Shown: positions 21,441 through 31,795 of the stretch, in pieces
How the letters are laid out: each line of letters opens with the position of its first letter
How positions within the stretch are numbered: the stretch's first letter is position 1
NCBI GenBank assembly: GCA_032622095.1
Contig: CP136068.1
Coordinates: 186,172,809-186,236,808 of the forward strand
DNA: 64,000 nucleotides
DNA from: Siphonodentalium dalli
Taxonomy: Eukaryota > Mollusca > Scaphopoda > Gadilida > Siphonodentaliidae
Reading direction: 5' to 3'
The notes under the pieces: generated by a model
What the model was told of the DNA's origin: nothing
What the model saw: only the letters and a program-made list of their open reading frames with translations
The model's database searches: none
Program-made: the position numbers and the translations under genes

Positions 21441-21851
21441 GAAGTCGGTGGCCGAGAGGTAGCGTACTGGTCTCTCGTGCTATCGGACCGGGAATCGCAA
21501 CCTGGTCAGGGTATTCTGACAAAAATCAGAACTCGGTCAGATACCAAGTTTGTCAGGCTGAAAAGTCTTATTCGAGATAACTGAATAAAGATCCGAATGC
21601 AAAAATGCCGACTCCCCCCCCCCCATTACAACACTTGTCCAGGTATGTTGTCGTGGGTGCAGTACGCTGTACGATCGGGCGCGGACATTAATGGCTGACC
21701 CGTGTACACGCATCGGTGTGTGCACGTTAAAGAACGCTACTGGAGTCACCACAAGGTTATAAAGTTACTCGGCCGTGGTAGCACCTGGACCTCCACATAA
21801 TCCTCAGCACATTGAGGGCGATGGAGTATCAAGTAGATAGATAGATAGATA
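21441..21851 (+). mobile_element. tRNA-derived SINE with TAGA tail
   Basis: Begins with a tRNA-like head (GTCGGTGGCCGAGAGGTAGCG; B-box-like GGGAATCGCAACC), has a GC-richer body containing GCACGTTAAAGAACGC, a stretch common in molluscan SINE central domains, and ends in (TAGA)n at 21832-21851. It sits in the Polinton cargo half, so it inserted after or travelled with the element. Confidence 0.75.
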
Positions 21852-22700
21852 ACTCCAACGTCACTATACAGTTGATGTGAAGATTTTTAAAACTCTAAGG
21901 CTGCATACACATACACACAAATTAAAAGGTATGTTTAAGTAGTCGTTTGCAATGCACACATGCGTTATTCGAGTATATAAGGGGGTGAATAGATGTCTAA
22001 ATGTATATCAAATTAATAGAAAACCACCTATTTCACCAATAAATTATTTCAGGTTGAATGTTTAAAGATGCGCAATCCTATTAAACACCTCTATATTAAC
22101 ATTTCTTCGGCCTCGAGGGTAAACAAAAAATAGATTCGAAGAACCCACCCTTCAAAGTTCGGAGTAATCAGATATCGATGTTTAAAATCTGTTATTTCTC
22201 GTTAATATGCTGGAGATGTGTACCGTAAAATCCTTATTGACGGTGTAGCAATAATAGTATAGATAAGTCTATATAAAATCAAGTGTAATTGCGTTGATAT
22301 TTTGACAATTGAGTCAAATTACATCCAACATAAACAACAAGTTCAGGGAAATGTTATATCACAGTTCATTGTGGTTAGCAGTATTTTGTTGTAACTAACC
22401 GATTTTGATAACTAAAGCGTCTTTTGAATAAATGTTGTTGTTTGGTAACTAATGATACGATGACAAGCCGATCGGAGTGTAAATGTTTAATGTTACATTA
22501 AAGTCACTGTTGAATCGCAGAAGTCTATATTTACATCTCAATTTAGTATGTCAAACCAAGGTTAACCGAAGGTGATGCACTCGAATGGATCAGCAGGGTG
22601 TCCGGTAAACACATAGAAAACGTTTCATCCTCTATGTGTCAATAACCTAAATTATTTTTAAATATCGTGTGTGATCCAGATTTCGCCTGCAAGATAAATA
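21852..22700. other. Intergenic, no gene seen
   Basis: AT-rich with a TATA-like GAGTATATAAGGGGG near 21977 on the plus strand but no ORF worth naming after it. Confidence 0.4.
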
Positions 22701-22767
22701 TTTACCAAAACGTACCGACTATATAATAACGAAATGTCTGTTATAATCACAAAAACTCGAGTGAACC

Positions 22768-23010
22768 ATGAATTTCCAAATCCATACTGAAGTCAATACA
22801 GAAGACGGCGCCAAACGCCGAGTCGCGACAGGCTCACTTGGCCATGGAAAGTTTGTGAGGCTAACATTGTATGGCCAATCGAAATTAATGAACATCACCA
22901 AGCCGGAAACAAGAGCGTCCGCAACTATAACTTCGACGGATATGCAGACGATCATACAAGCAGAAGATAAAATCAATAAAATGTGGTTGGAATTAGAGAA
23001 AGAAAGTGAG
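22768..23010 (+). CDS. Candidate first coding exon of a spliced gene in the Polinton cargo region
   Basis: An ATG opens an 81-codon reading frame that ends exactly at a strong 5' splice site (GAG|GTAAGTGA at 23010/23011, phase 0). A TATA-like CTATATAATAAC lies about 45 bases upstream. The product is polar with no signal peptide and a charged helical end (AEDKINKMWLELEKESE). The small phase-0 exons listed at 28302-30768 on the same strand could be its continuation, which would need introns of up to several kilobases. I do not recognise the protein. Linkage is inferred, not shown. Confidence 0.45.
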
Positions 23011-23109
23011 GTAAGTGAATATATGAAAAATACAGATCAATTATTGAGGTGAAAACATTGGATTAAAAAAATGTAAATAAAAAACAAAACAATATTGTTA
23101 AACGATATC

Positions 23110-23587
23110 TCTCCGTTTACGACCTCGTAAATATAGTCGTGACTATTAAATTATGTCGTGACGTCACCATAAATGAACGACGTTGGTTTATACCTATATA
23201 AACTATTTTTCCACAAGACACAATAGCGACAACGCTCAGTTTTGAATATCAAGAAAACGATTACACTACATGTACATATGTGGAGTGCATATTGACTATA
23301 AATAATTCGTGTATGCTAAATAATATGAATAGTAAATGATTTAAAATTTTGATAATACCACCAGCAACGACCGGTATGCCTACAAATAGACCTTAAATTG
23401 TTTCTAACGTATGTGTACCATTATACCGCCTATACCAAAACACGTACGCACTTCAAAAAAATCCTGTACACGCACAGACTGTACGTTTCGAAGATAATAT
23501 GACTTCAATGCGTTGTGTATTAAATTATCAAAATAACTTCGAAATAATCCGAATACTGCTATATCTACGATGTCGTAAACGGAGACA
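23110..23587. repeat. Possible MITE-like inverted-repeat segment
   Basis: TCTCCGTTTACGAC at 23110-23123 is mirrored as GTCGTAAACGGAGA at 23572-23585, about 450 bp apart. No target duplication was established. The segment contains the CRE and TATA box described separately. Confidence 0.35.
23159..23202 (+). promoter_or_regulatory. Promoter-like CRE plus TATA box
   Basis: A full palindromic CRE (TGACGTCA, 23159-23166) is followed 28 bases later by TATATAAA (23195-23202), with a plausible start region near 23230. No ORF begins close downstream, so it may drive a non-coding or spliced transcript. Confidence 0.4.
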
Positions 23588-25462
23588 CGGTCAGACTTAA
23601 TTTGTTAACGACATAATGGAAGGTGCGTGTAATCTATATCTCAACGTTTTATATCGTAAACTCGTTAAAAATAGATAGAACATATTTAAAGCAGACAGTC
23701 CATCGTCACAATGGTACACACATATTTGAATCGTGTTATTTGTTTTTCGAAGATGAAAAAAAAACCCACCCCCTCTTTCCCCACCCACTCGGGTGGGGTG
23801 GGGGCCCCCTTCCCCCTTTTCGCCCTGCGTTTGGGGGTCATACGATTAAAATAAAACGATATAAACACACACAAAAAAACCCTGATATATCATCACACAT
23901 AACTTGTATGCTTTAAGAATTCAAAGGCACATGCCAGCTCATTTTATCAATGAAAAAGTGGACCATTGTTAAAAATACCACGTGATGTATAAAACTAAAA
24001 ATAATTGCACGCGATGCGTCTTTCTACCCAAAAGCACGGGGTGTATCGGAGGAAAAATGTTTATCAAATTATCGAGCGTGAAGTGTCTGATCACAATTAC
24101 AAAGGTGTACTATTATTCTATAACTATCAGGGAATATAATGTGATGGGTGTTCCATAAAAAAGGTATGTTCTTCAACATTAACTCAATTCATGTGTCACC
24201 GCTCAGCGTTAATGTAAGCAAAACCTGCTTAGGCCACTCAACAAAGATTACCTGTTTATCGTAAGACACCCTCCCGTGCATGAATGTATTTCGTATTAAA
24301 TTGTGAAATGTGCGTGTCAATTGTCGAGTGGTATAATTTTCCTCCATTGGTAGGCGCATGAAACGAGGAAGCACGTGTTTTCCTCGTTTCAGTTTGAGAA
24401 TAAATAAATAAACTGATACAATAATAATAGGATTCGCCAATATGGGATTTGTTGTAATGCATAATGGCTAGTGTGGTTGGCATGTCTTCATTAACTAAAG
24501 ATATGACACGGTACAAATGTAGCTGAGAATACAACAATTGTACGAACTTTACCGAAGTGGTGCTCTACATTCATCGGAATCAATACCCCTGACAATTGTC
24601 AAATATTAGTTGGTGATGTTATATCCACTCTTTGTATGCACTTGTATATGCGAGTCTCTCATATATGAGCCAAGCATACCGAATGTATTGTCCTAACGAT
24701 ATTTAATCGACCTTGTAAGCCAGTGCATTCTCTCTCATGATTATACCCCTCCCGCCGTTGTTCCTGAACAAAACTATGATAAACAAGTAATCTTTGTTGA
24801 ATGGCCTTACTAGGTTGAATGCAAAATATTACTACGAAATTCGTGTGCCTACAATCCCATTGGCTATCGGTATTGAGCGTGGGAAAAATATCGTACTATG
24901 GAATTCAACATAGCGTATAATAACTTACTGTGTCAACGCCGGTGGTCTCTGGGGTGATGTCGTTCACGTTCATAAAATGCCAAAAAAAGGGCCGCACAAA
25001 TTACTACCAAACTCGGGGTTGAGTGTTGCAATAAATTGTACAATGGTTTGCTATCAGTAATTTCCGAACGCACTAGTGCTTGGTTTCTCCGATCAATCAC
25101 AATGAATATGCACGCGGTATTTATTGCGAAATATTCACGACAGTCGGTATAATGCATTTGTCAATGCGCTATATAGTTTGAACTTGGTGGGTTGGTGATA
25201 TGGTCGATGAATGATATAAATGCTCTTTATTAATTCGATATCAGGAATGTACCAACAAAGAACGCTCTTTATATATATATCATGATTGTGTAAACAAAAG
25301 GACAGGAACTCTAATGTTCTGCTATTGTGTATATAACAATGTATATTACAATAACGAACAAATTATGTCAACATTTGAATATTCTTTCTGTTTATGGCGA
25401 TTCTTGACGGATGAGAGTATTTTAACAACATACCCACCACCAAGACCTCATATGCTTTTTTT
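23588..25462. other. Polinton cargo DNA, no clear gene
   Basis: AT-rich except for a low-complexity C/G tract at 23760-23825. ORFs on either strand are under 100 codons and show no domain. Unrecognised small exons may be present. Confidence 0.4.
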
Positions 25463-25473
25463 TTAACATCTTA

Positions 25474-25759
25474 CCATCACAACGCACATAATATTATCTA
25501 TAAACACTGTAGCGTCAGTTGTTAATATCACATCTTCGCACGTCAAATGCGAATTTGTAATTTCCACTGTAGTCAAACCAATAAATTTGGCTAAATCAAC
25601 GGACCACACGTTGTTCAAATACAATGTGTCAATATATATAAACTTATCACTCGTTAAATTTGCTATATTTTCGCATACAGCCCAAGAATCTTTTTCAGAT
25701 AAATCGCACACATCATGGATATCCATCGCGATCGCATAACAACAATATACTATAAACAC
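25474..25759 (-). CDS. Secreted-protein exon A, paralogue of 27138-27479
   Basis: Minus-strand frame of about 95 codons. It opens with a hydrophobic stretch that could be a signal peptide (MFIVYCCYAIAMDIHDVCD) and ends at a 5' splice-like GTAAGA right after DNIMC. The core block VDLAKFIGLTTVEITNS, then TC-x-DV, TT and VFID, aligns with 27138-27479 at roughly half identity, including four cysteines in register. The pattern of regularly spaced Leu/Asn (LYLNNVWSVDLAKF) suggests a small extracellular leucine-rich fold. Further exons are expected at lower coordinates but were not identified. Function unknown. Confidence 0.5.
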
Positions 25760-25930
25760 AATCCCACTGATGAGAGAGGAAAAACAATGCGTGCTGTTCA
25801 GTGTAGGTCAACGTTCTGTGTGACGTTCTGTTATCAAAATAACGTGATATATGTCAACCCTAATACATCAACGATGATTGTTATACACATTCCTCACTCT
25901 GTGTGTGGTAGATTTCAGTTAACGAATAAC

Positions 25931-26212
25931 TTAACCCACCACGTTTAAGTGGTATTGCACGAACATTTTTTCCGATGCCAACAGAGCTATAATATTGATC
26001 AACACTACTATATTTTGAAAACTACGTATATACGTCGTACTTGTGTGACCACTTAACCACCCGTCATACGCCACTGTATTCATCACTAACGCGCGCGCAT
26101 AGCTCGTACCCCGCGGATGTTGAGAGCGTTTATCAATCGTCAACTGGGGTGGCGAGCTTTTACGACGTGACGAGCAATAATTTCGTAGACGCAGTTTTTT
26201 TCGACCCAACAT
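25931..26212 (-). CDS. Small ORF with possible membrane segment
   Basis: 93 codons on the minus strand. The N-terminal half is basic; the C-terminal part holds a hydrophobic run (NIVVLINIIALLAS) followed by a short tail. It lies between the two related secreted-protein exons and downstream of the one at 27138-27479. Its 3' part could be that gene's last exon, supplying a membrane anchor, but no splice acceptor was firmly placed. It could also be chance. Confidence 0.25.
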   Translation of the reverse strand: MLGRKKLRLRNYCSSRRKSSPPQLTIDKRSQHPRGTSYARALVMNTVAYDGWLSGHTSTTYIRSFQNIVVLINIIALLASEKMFVQYHLNVVG

Positions 26213-27137
26213 AACATTAACCTTTAATTAATGAAACCAATCACACCAGTGGCACGGCAACTCATTTAGTATACATATAAATAGAAGTTACATTTAAAAA
26301 AATCGTTATTTGATGTGATATACACTCTTTATAGCGATAAATGAAATATGAGACTATTCCAATTAGTAGCGTTATTTCTTACTTTGTTATGGTTTTAATA
26401 AAGAGCGTTTATCAAAATATTTGTACGAAACCAATTGAATTAATAGTCTATTGTTTATGCAAACCAACACGTGCACATGATCGTAAATGGGATCACTTCG
26501 CACACCCAACTATCTGTTCAATCAACTAATAATTCTTATTATAATCACCGTCCGACCGCACCCCCGAAAAGGTGGGTTTTATTGGAGGATCAGCTTTTTT
26601 CTGAAAAAAATAACAAGGAGTCTAAATCCGAAGCAATCAAACAAAACAAAATAGGTGAATCGTACTCATATTCGAACTTGATCTGTATTTCGTGTACCAA
26701 AATTTCATTCATCAGATGTGATGACACGTACTAAATTTATTATCCGGAAACCAGAAATTGATAGGATTTTAAGTCGTAAAAGGTCCATAACTCTCACAAA
26801 AATAGGTGTAGGAAACCCATATTCTAACCTGACCTGTATTTTTGGTTTGATAAACTGTCATGCCAAATTTGCTGCATATATGATCACACATACTTATGTT
26901 ATCACCCGGAAACCAGAAACTTCTATGTAAAAAAGTGATGATAACTATGGCAAAAATGGGCCGAGCAAACACATATTCGAACTTGACATGTATTTTTATA
27001 TAATAAACTCACCTATGAAATTTGATTTTTATCTAATACCAAAGTTAGTATGCGCAAAGAATTTCCGAACGCACGCACGGACGGACACCTGCTATTTTAA
27101 TACCCCAGAAAAATAATGAAATATATATATATATAAC

Positions 27138-27479
27138 CTGTGGAGGACATTTCTTCTCATCGATGAACACATACGCTGAAGTGGTGCGCTGCACGTCCAA
27201 ACAAGTTATTGTACTGTTGAAGACTTCCACAACTTGCAACGCCAAGAATTTGGCGAGATCCACTGATTGAACATTCCTCAATGTCAATGATTTGAAGAAT
27301 ATATATTCATCACTGAATATATGATTTAAATCTACACATTCAATATCTTCCTCGTTGATGCTGCATTCATTCTGTATGTTTACACTATTCGCACACAGTG
27401 TCTGCATTGCAGTGAAAACTAACGCGACCGCTCCAATCATTGTCTTAAACTGAAATGAGACGCTACGCGAATCTGTCAT
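27138..27479 (-). CDS. Secreted-protein exon B, paralogue of 25474-25759
   Basis: Minus-strand frame ending at a 5' splice-like CAG|GTTATA at 27138/27137. A second Met (MIGAVALVFTAMQTLCA) gives a textbook signal peptide with an N-terminal alternative start 13 codons upstream. The mature part has NEC...IEC...SLTLRNVQSVDLAKFLAL...STITC...VFIDEKKC, matching exon A block by block. The two are clearly duplicates of one another, so selection may have kept this reading frame. I do not recognise the family. Probable secreted or cell-surface ectodomain encoded in Polinton cargo. Confidence 0.55.
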
Positions 27480-27899
27480 TTCATTTTTTTAGACTTCTGG
27501 GAAATTTGTCGACAAGGCAGTGAACATTAAAGAGCGTTTGTTCAAAGTTGGATGTAATAATGAGCGTTTTGTCCCCCACGGTTCACAAAAATGAGACGAT
27601 GTAAAAAACGTGATATTGTGTGCTATTTCTAGTATTCTTGTAGTGTGATCTGGTATTGCTGGATTCTGTCGAAATATATCTATACTCTCGCTTATTGTGT
27701 GACCTGTATAAACTAATTGCGTGTCATTAATTAACTCTTCAAACCTCAAAGTGTTTGTAAATTAATTCTCGCCCACCCGCGAACCACCTATTTTATATTT
27801 AGGGGTGGCGCCAGCATTTCCCAATTGCAGGGGCTATATTCCCAGACCGGGGGTGGATGGGCGTAATTTTCGTTTTCTTTATTATTTTTAACCTATCAG

Positions 27900-27946
27900 T
27901 GCAACCGTTCCCAATTCCGACATCATGTTCTGGTGCGGATTATCAG
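27900..27946 (+). pseudogene. Duplicated microexon, probably out of phase
   Basis: Bounded by CTATCAG| and |GTTATTGA. Read in the frame of the exon at 28302 it aligns with it (P-x-P...T-S-C-S-G versus P-x-Y-A-T-T-S-G, ending in CAG), and the introns that follow are also similar. The best acceptor makes it 47 nt instead of 48, so it may be a decayed copy. Confidence 0.4.
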
Positions 27947-28301
27947 GTTATTGAACACATGAGATGATCGCCAATGATGATAGATTGTCATTGTGATCAC
28001 ATACAGTGAAGAGGTTACTGACGAAAATAAAGATGACCTCCAAAATGGTATGAATAACTTAAGGTTACATATTTTCGTTGCCGCTATGGCAGACAGGATT
28101 GTTGAATCAGTTTTAATATGTATTTTTTGATGATTCTATTAAATAAATGTTATCGACGGATAGACATCACCGATTGTCGAATACAGAACGCAATCTGACG
28201 TACCATCGCCCTAAACGTGAACTTGTGCAAGTTATTGAATGATGTATGTTAAATATTGATAGGACATCGTTTGATTCTAATTTAACTTTCTTTTTCTATA
28301 G

Positions 28302-30768
28302 CCTCCTGTCGTTCCATCATATGCAACCACGTCTGGTGTTAGTCCGCAGGTTAGTGAATAATTTAAAAACCAGAATCGTATGATATGATCGTCATTGTTC
28401 AGTGAACATGTTACTAACGAAAATAAAAGTTGAACTCCAAAACGGTATATTGTTATACATTGTCGTTGTCGACATGCAGGATTGCTAGATCAGGTTTAAT
28501 GATTTGTATGCAAGATTGGTTTGTGAATATTCGGGTAGGGGATCGTTTCCCGTTATATAGCGTGAACACAAATAAAATAACAATTTGTTTACTCTTCTTA
28601 GTGATCAACTGAATTCAGTATTATGCTTGATACATTATATAAAACGTAGAGTATACGATCAATTGTGTTAATGTGCTACAATTTATTTTATTACAGGTTG
28701 ACAGTATAAAAGAACGGATTGAGGTAACTACCAGCTGTAGTATTTCCAAAAAATGATTGATATTTTCTGAATTGTTGCGATACCCATTCCAATATGAATC
28801 TGATATGTTCATAGAAGAACGTTAATATTTTGCAACTAGATAGAATGTTTTTACTTGTTAGTTAAGTTATGGTTTTGTTATGGTATAAATTGAGCTCTGG
28901 ATTGGGAGGACGGATATACTTGATGTACTAGAAATATATTTTGACAATATACCTCTATATCAAAAGGCAATAACTTGACAGTATTAACATCACCCATGAA
29001 ACGACATATGTTTTTGGTATTACATTTTCTTCACATCTATTTTACAGCGAGGGGTGAAACTGATGCAAGAGAGCATTTCAGATGTGAGTATATGTGTATC
29101 ATGTTCTTTCATACCAATGGGAATATATTGAAACAATTTGATATTAGATCACCTTTTTACAACTTAATATGACCACATCGGTCCTGGAAGGTATACACCT
29201 TCTCACCCTTATTTGATTGCGACGAGAAATTGAACGGGTGACACATAATCATAATTTTAATGAATATTTTGAGTTATTTTCCAGAATTAACCCTCACATC
29301 GCTGTAGTAATCAGAATAATGTTTTAATTTCCGAATGTAATGTATTCAATACAAATATGATATAACACATGCGTGTATATTTATAGACTATACCTTGTTT
29401 CCGCAGGGATATGAGAGTGACACAGAATATATTACGGTATGTATTCACGTATTGACACGTAACTCATATTAGTTTTGATGTTAGTGTCAGAGTATTTACA
29501 AATAAATATAGGTAGTTCGTAGAATTCAATTTCAAAAGGCTCTTTTTTAGAATGTAATAAATTTAGATTGTATCCTATAGAAATGTGTTTAAAAAACTCT
29601 TTAGACACTTTAATTAGTTTATAATTGTTTTGGGGAAATAGGCACTATATGTATTGTATATACCATATTGATATACTAATGTATTAGAATGATCTCAATA
29701 TCAACTCATAGTCAATGGTATCAAGGTCAATTAAAATACATTTTTTTTGTTGATGCTATCGTGACCTCAAGTCAGTCAATGATTTTTTTTCAAACTCGTT
29801 CATAACAAGGTCACATCAAATTTTTTTTTAAATCAGAATACTTTTAGAAACTTTAATTTGTTCTTTGTTGTACAAATAGATGTTAAAGGTTTTGCATATT
29901 GATATACTGTTAAACGAATGTCAGTTCATAGTCAATGGTATGAAAGGTCGATAACAATACAGTTTTGTTTGATAATACTATCGCAACCTCAAGTCATTGA
30001 TAACAAGGTCACATCAAATGTATTTTTTTTCTAAGACACAGTAATTTACTTTTTACAGCCAAAGAGAAAGATAATAAAGATTGTAAAGTTTGCAGGTATG
30101 TACATATATATTCAATTCAACCCAATTGGCATAGAATATGATACATTTTTGACAGGGATAGAGTAACTAATACACAAGGAAGTTATATAATCTTTTATAT
30201 ATTGAGAATACATTAATATATATATATTACATTAATTAATTATTCAAATTATGTGTATACAACATGAATAGGTGATATCATTGTTTCATTTTTCTTGTAA
30301 ATATATTCTAACGGCTTGATGTTTTTTTTATTGTATAGAATATCATATCAAAGTGGTGTCAAATGTATCATTTTTCTGGTTAGTAACCTCATAGGGCGAC
30401 CACACTAGTCTCACGGATTGAACGACGTTTTAACGTGTGGTGTCCCCCTCATTGATGGTGAAATTCATTCCGACTGGACTTGGTACAAATGATACTTGAA
30501 CTTAAAAATATTTTTCCAAAAGTGATTGCGAGACCACGGTTTAGGGTTCCGTGTGCTGGAACTTACGTCCGAGACCACGTATTTTTCAGACGTCCCCTCT
30601 GGAAAAAATAATAAGTTCAGTTCTATTTTTTTGAGTTTTAAAATATTAATACTTTAAACACTTCCACAAATATATTGGTTAATGTTGAAAATGTTAATAT
30701 TGGTAGTGAATTCAAAAAAAAAAAAAAAAAAAAAAAAAATTCCAGAGCCAGATTCACAGCAAGAGTGA
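28302..30768 (+). CDS. Cluster of candidate microexons forming the 3' part of a spliced gene
   Basis: Each is flanked by a pyrimidine-rich AG acceptor and a good GT donor: 28302-28349 (48 nt, PPVVPSYATTSGVSPQ), 28697-28723 (27 nt, VDSIKERIE), 29048-29083 (36 nt, RGVKLMQESISD), 29407-29436 (30 nt, GYESDTEYIT) and 30059-30095 (37 nt, PKRKIIKIVKFA plus one base). The first four are multiples of three and phase 0. The fifth is phase 1 at its end and joins a last exon from 30746 that stops at TGA 30766-30768 (PDSQQE). All frames are open. The encoded tail is charged, with tyrosines in an acidic context. Exon-by-exon consistency argues for a real gene, but individual microexon calls by eye can be wrong. 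Confidence 0.5.
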
Positions 30769-30872
30769 AGGTGAGTTTTGTGTTTTTTCTACCTTGACGT
30801 CATTACTCGATAATAATTATAGTATCTGGATATCAATTTTATATTAACGATTTATACATAAACACAATAAAA

Positions 30873-31735
30873 CATATGAAAGTACGTACACAGAACTCAT
30901 AATCACTTAAAGTGGTACTCTCAGATCATGAGAAAAATTCTTCGACGATCAACGAATAAAATATTTTTTCTGATGGTAGAATCAACAAAGTTTTGATGAA
31001 TTACATAGGAAAGCACATACACAGAACTCATAATCACTTAAAGTGACAGTCTCAGATCATGAAAAAAAAAAAAATTCTTCGACGATCAACGAATGAAATA
31101 TTTTTTCGGATGGGAAAATCAACAAACTTTTGATGAATTACATATGAAAGTACGTACGAAGAACTCATAATCACTTAAAGTGACACTCTCAGATCATGAG
31201 AAAAATTTCTTAGACGATCAAGGAATAAAATATTTTTTCTGATGGTAGAATCAACAAAGTTTTGATGAATTACATACTACATACACAGAACTCATAATCA
31301 CTTAAAGTGGCACTCACAGATCATGAAAAAAAAAAAACATTTCGACAATCAATGAATAAAATATTTTTTCTGATGGGACAATCAACAAACTTTTGATGAA
31401 TTACAAAGTATGTACGAAGAACTCATAATCACTTAAAGTGACACTCTCAAATCATGAGATAAATTTCTTAGACGATTAAAATAATTTTTCTGATGGTAGA
31501 ATCAACAAACTTTTGATAAATTAGATAGGAATTACGCAGAACTCGTAATCACTTAAAGTGACACTCTTGAGAAAAATTCTTCGAATATTTATTTCTTCTG
31601 ATTGATAAGTTACATAGGGAAATACGTACGCAGAACTCATATTCACTTAAAGAGACACTGTCAGATGATGAGAAATATTTTCTCAATTGATCGTCGAGTT
31701 TTTTTTATTTTATTTTTCTGATCATGAATTACATA
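30873..31735. repeat. Minisatellite, about seven copies of a 110-140 bp unit
   Basis: The core CAGAACTCATAATCACTTAA recurs near 30890, 31021, 31163, 31287, 31419, 31536 (CAGAACTCGTAATC) and 31631 (CATATTC), each followed by a stretch like CTCTCAGATCATGAGAAAAA and ATATTTTTTCTGATGG. It separates the PolB 3' end from the cargo half. Confidence 0.9.
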
Positions 31736-31795
31736 GCTTATAAAAAAATATCTACATGCAAATTAGGAGAATTTTCAATTACAAATATACACATT

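Noticed and set aside
23760-23825. G-quadruplex or regulatory element in the C/G tract
   Set aside because: Simple low-complexity run in a poorly constrained region; nothing beside it suggests a function.
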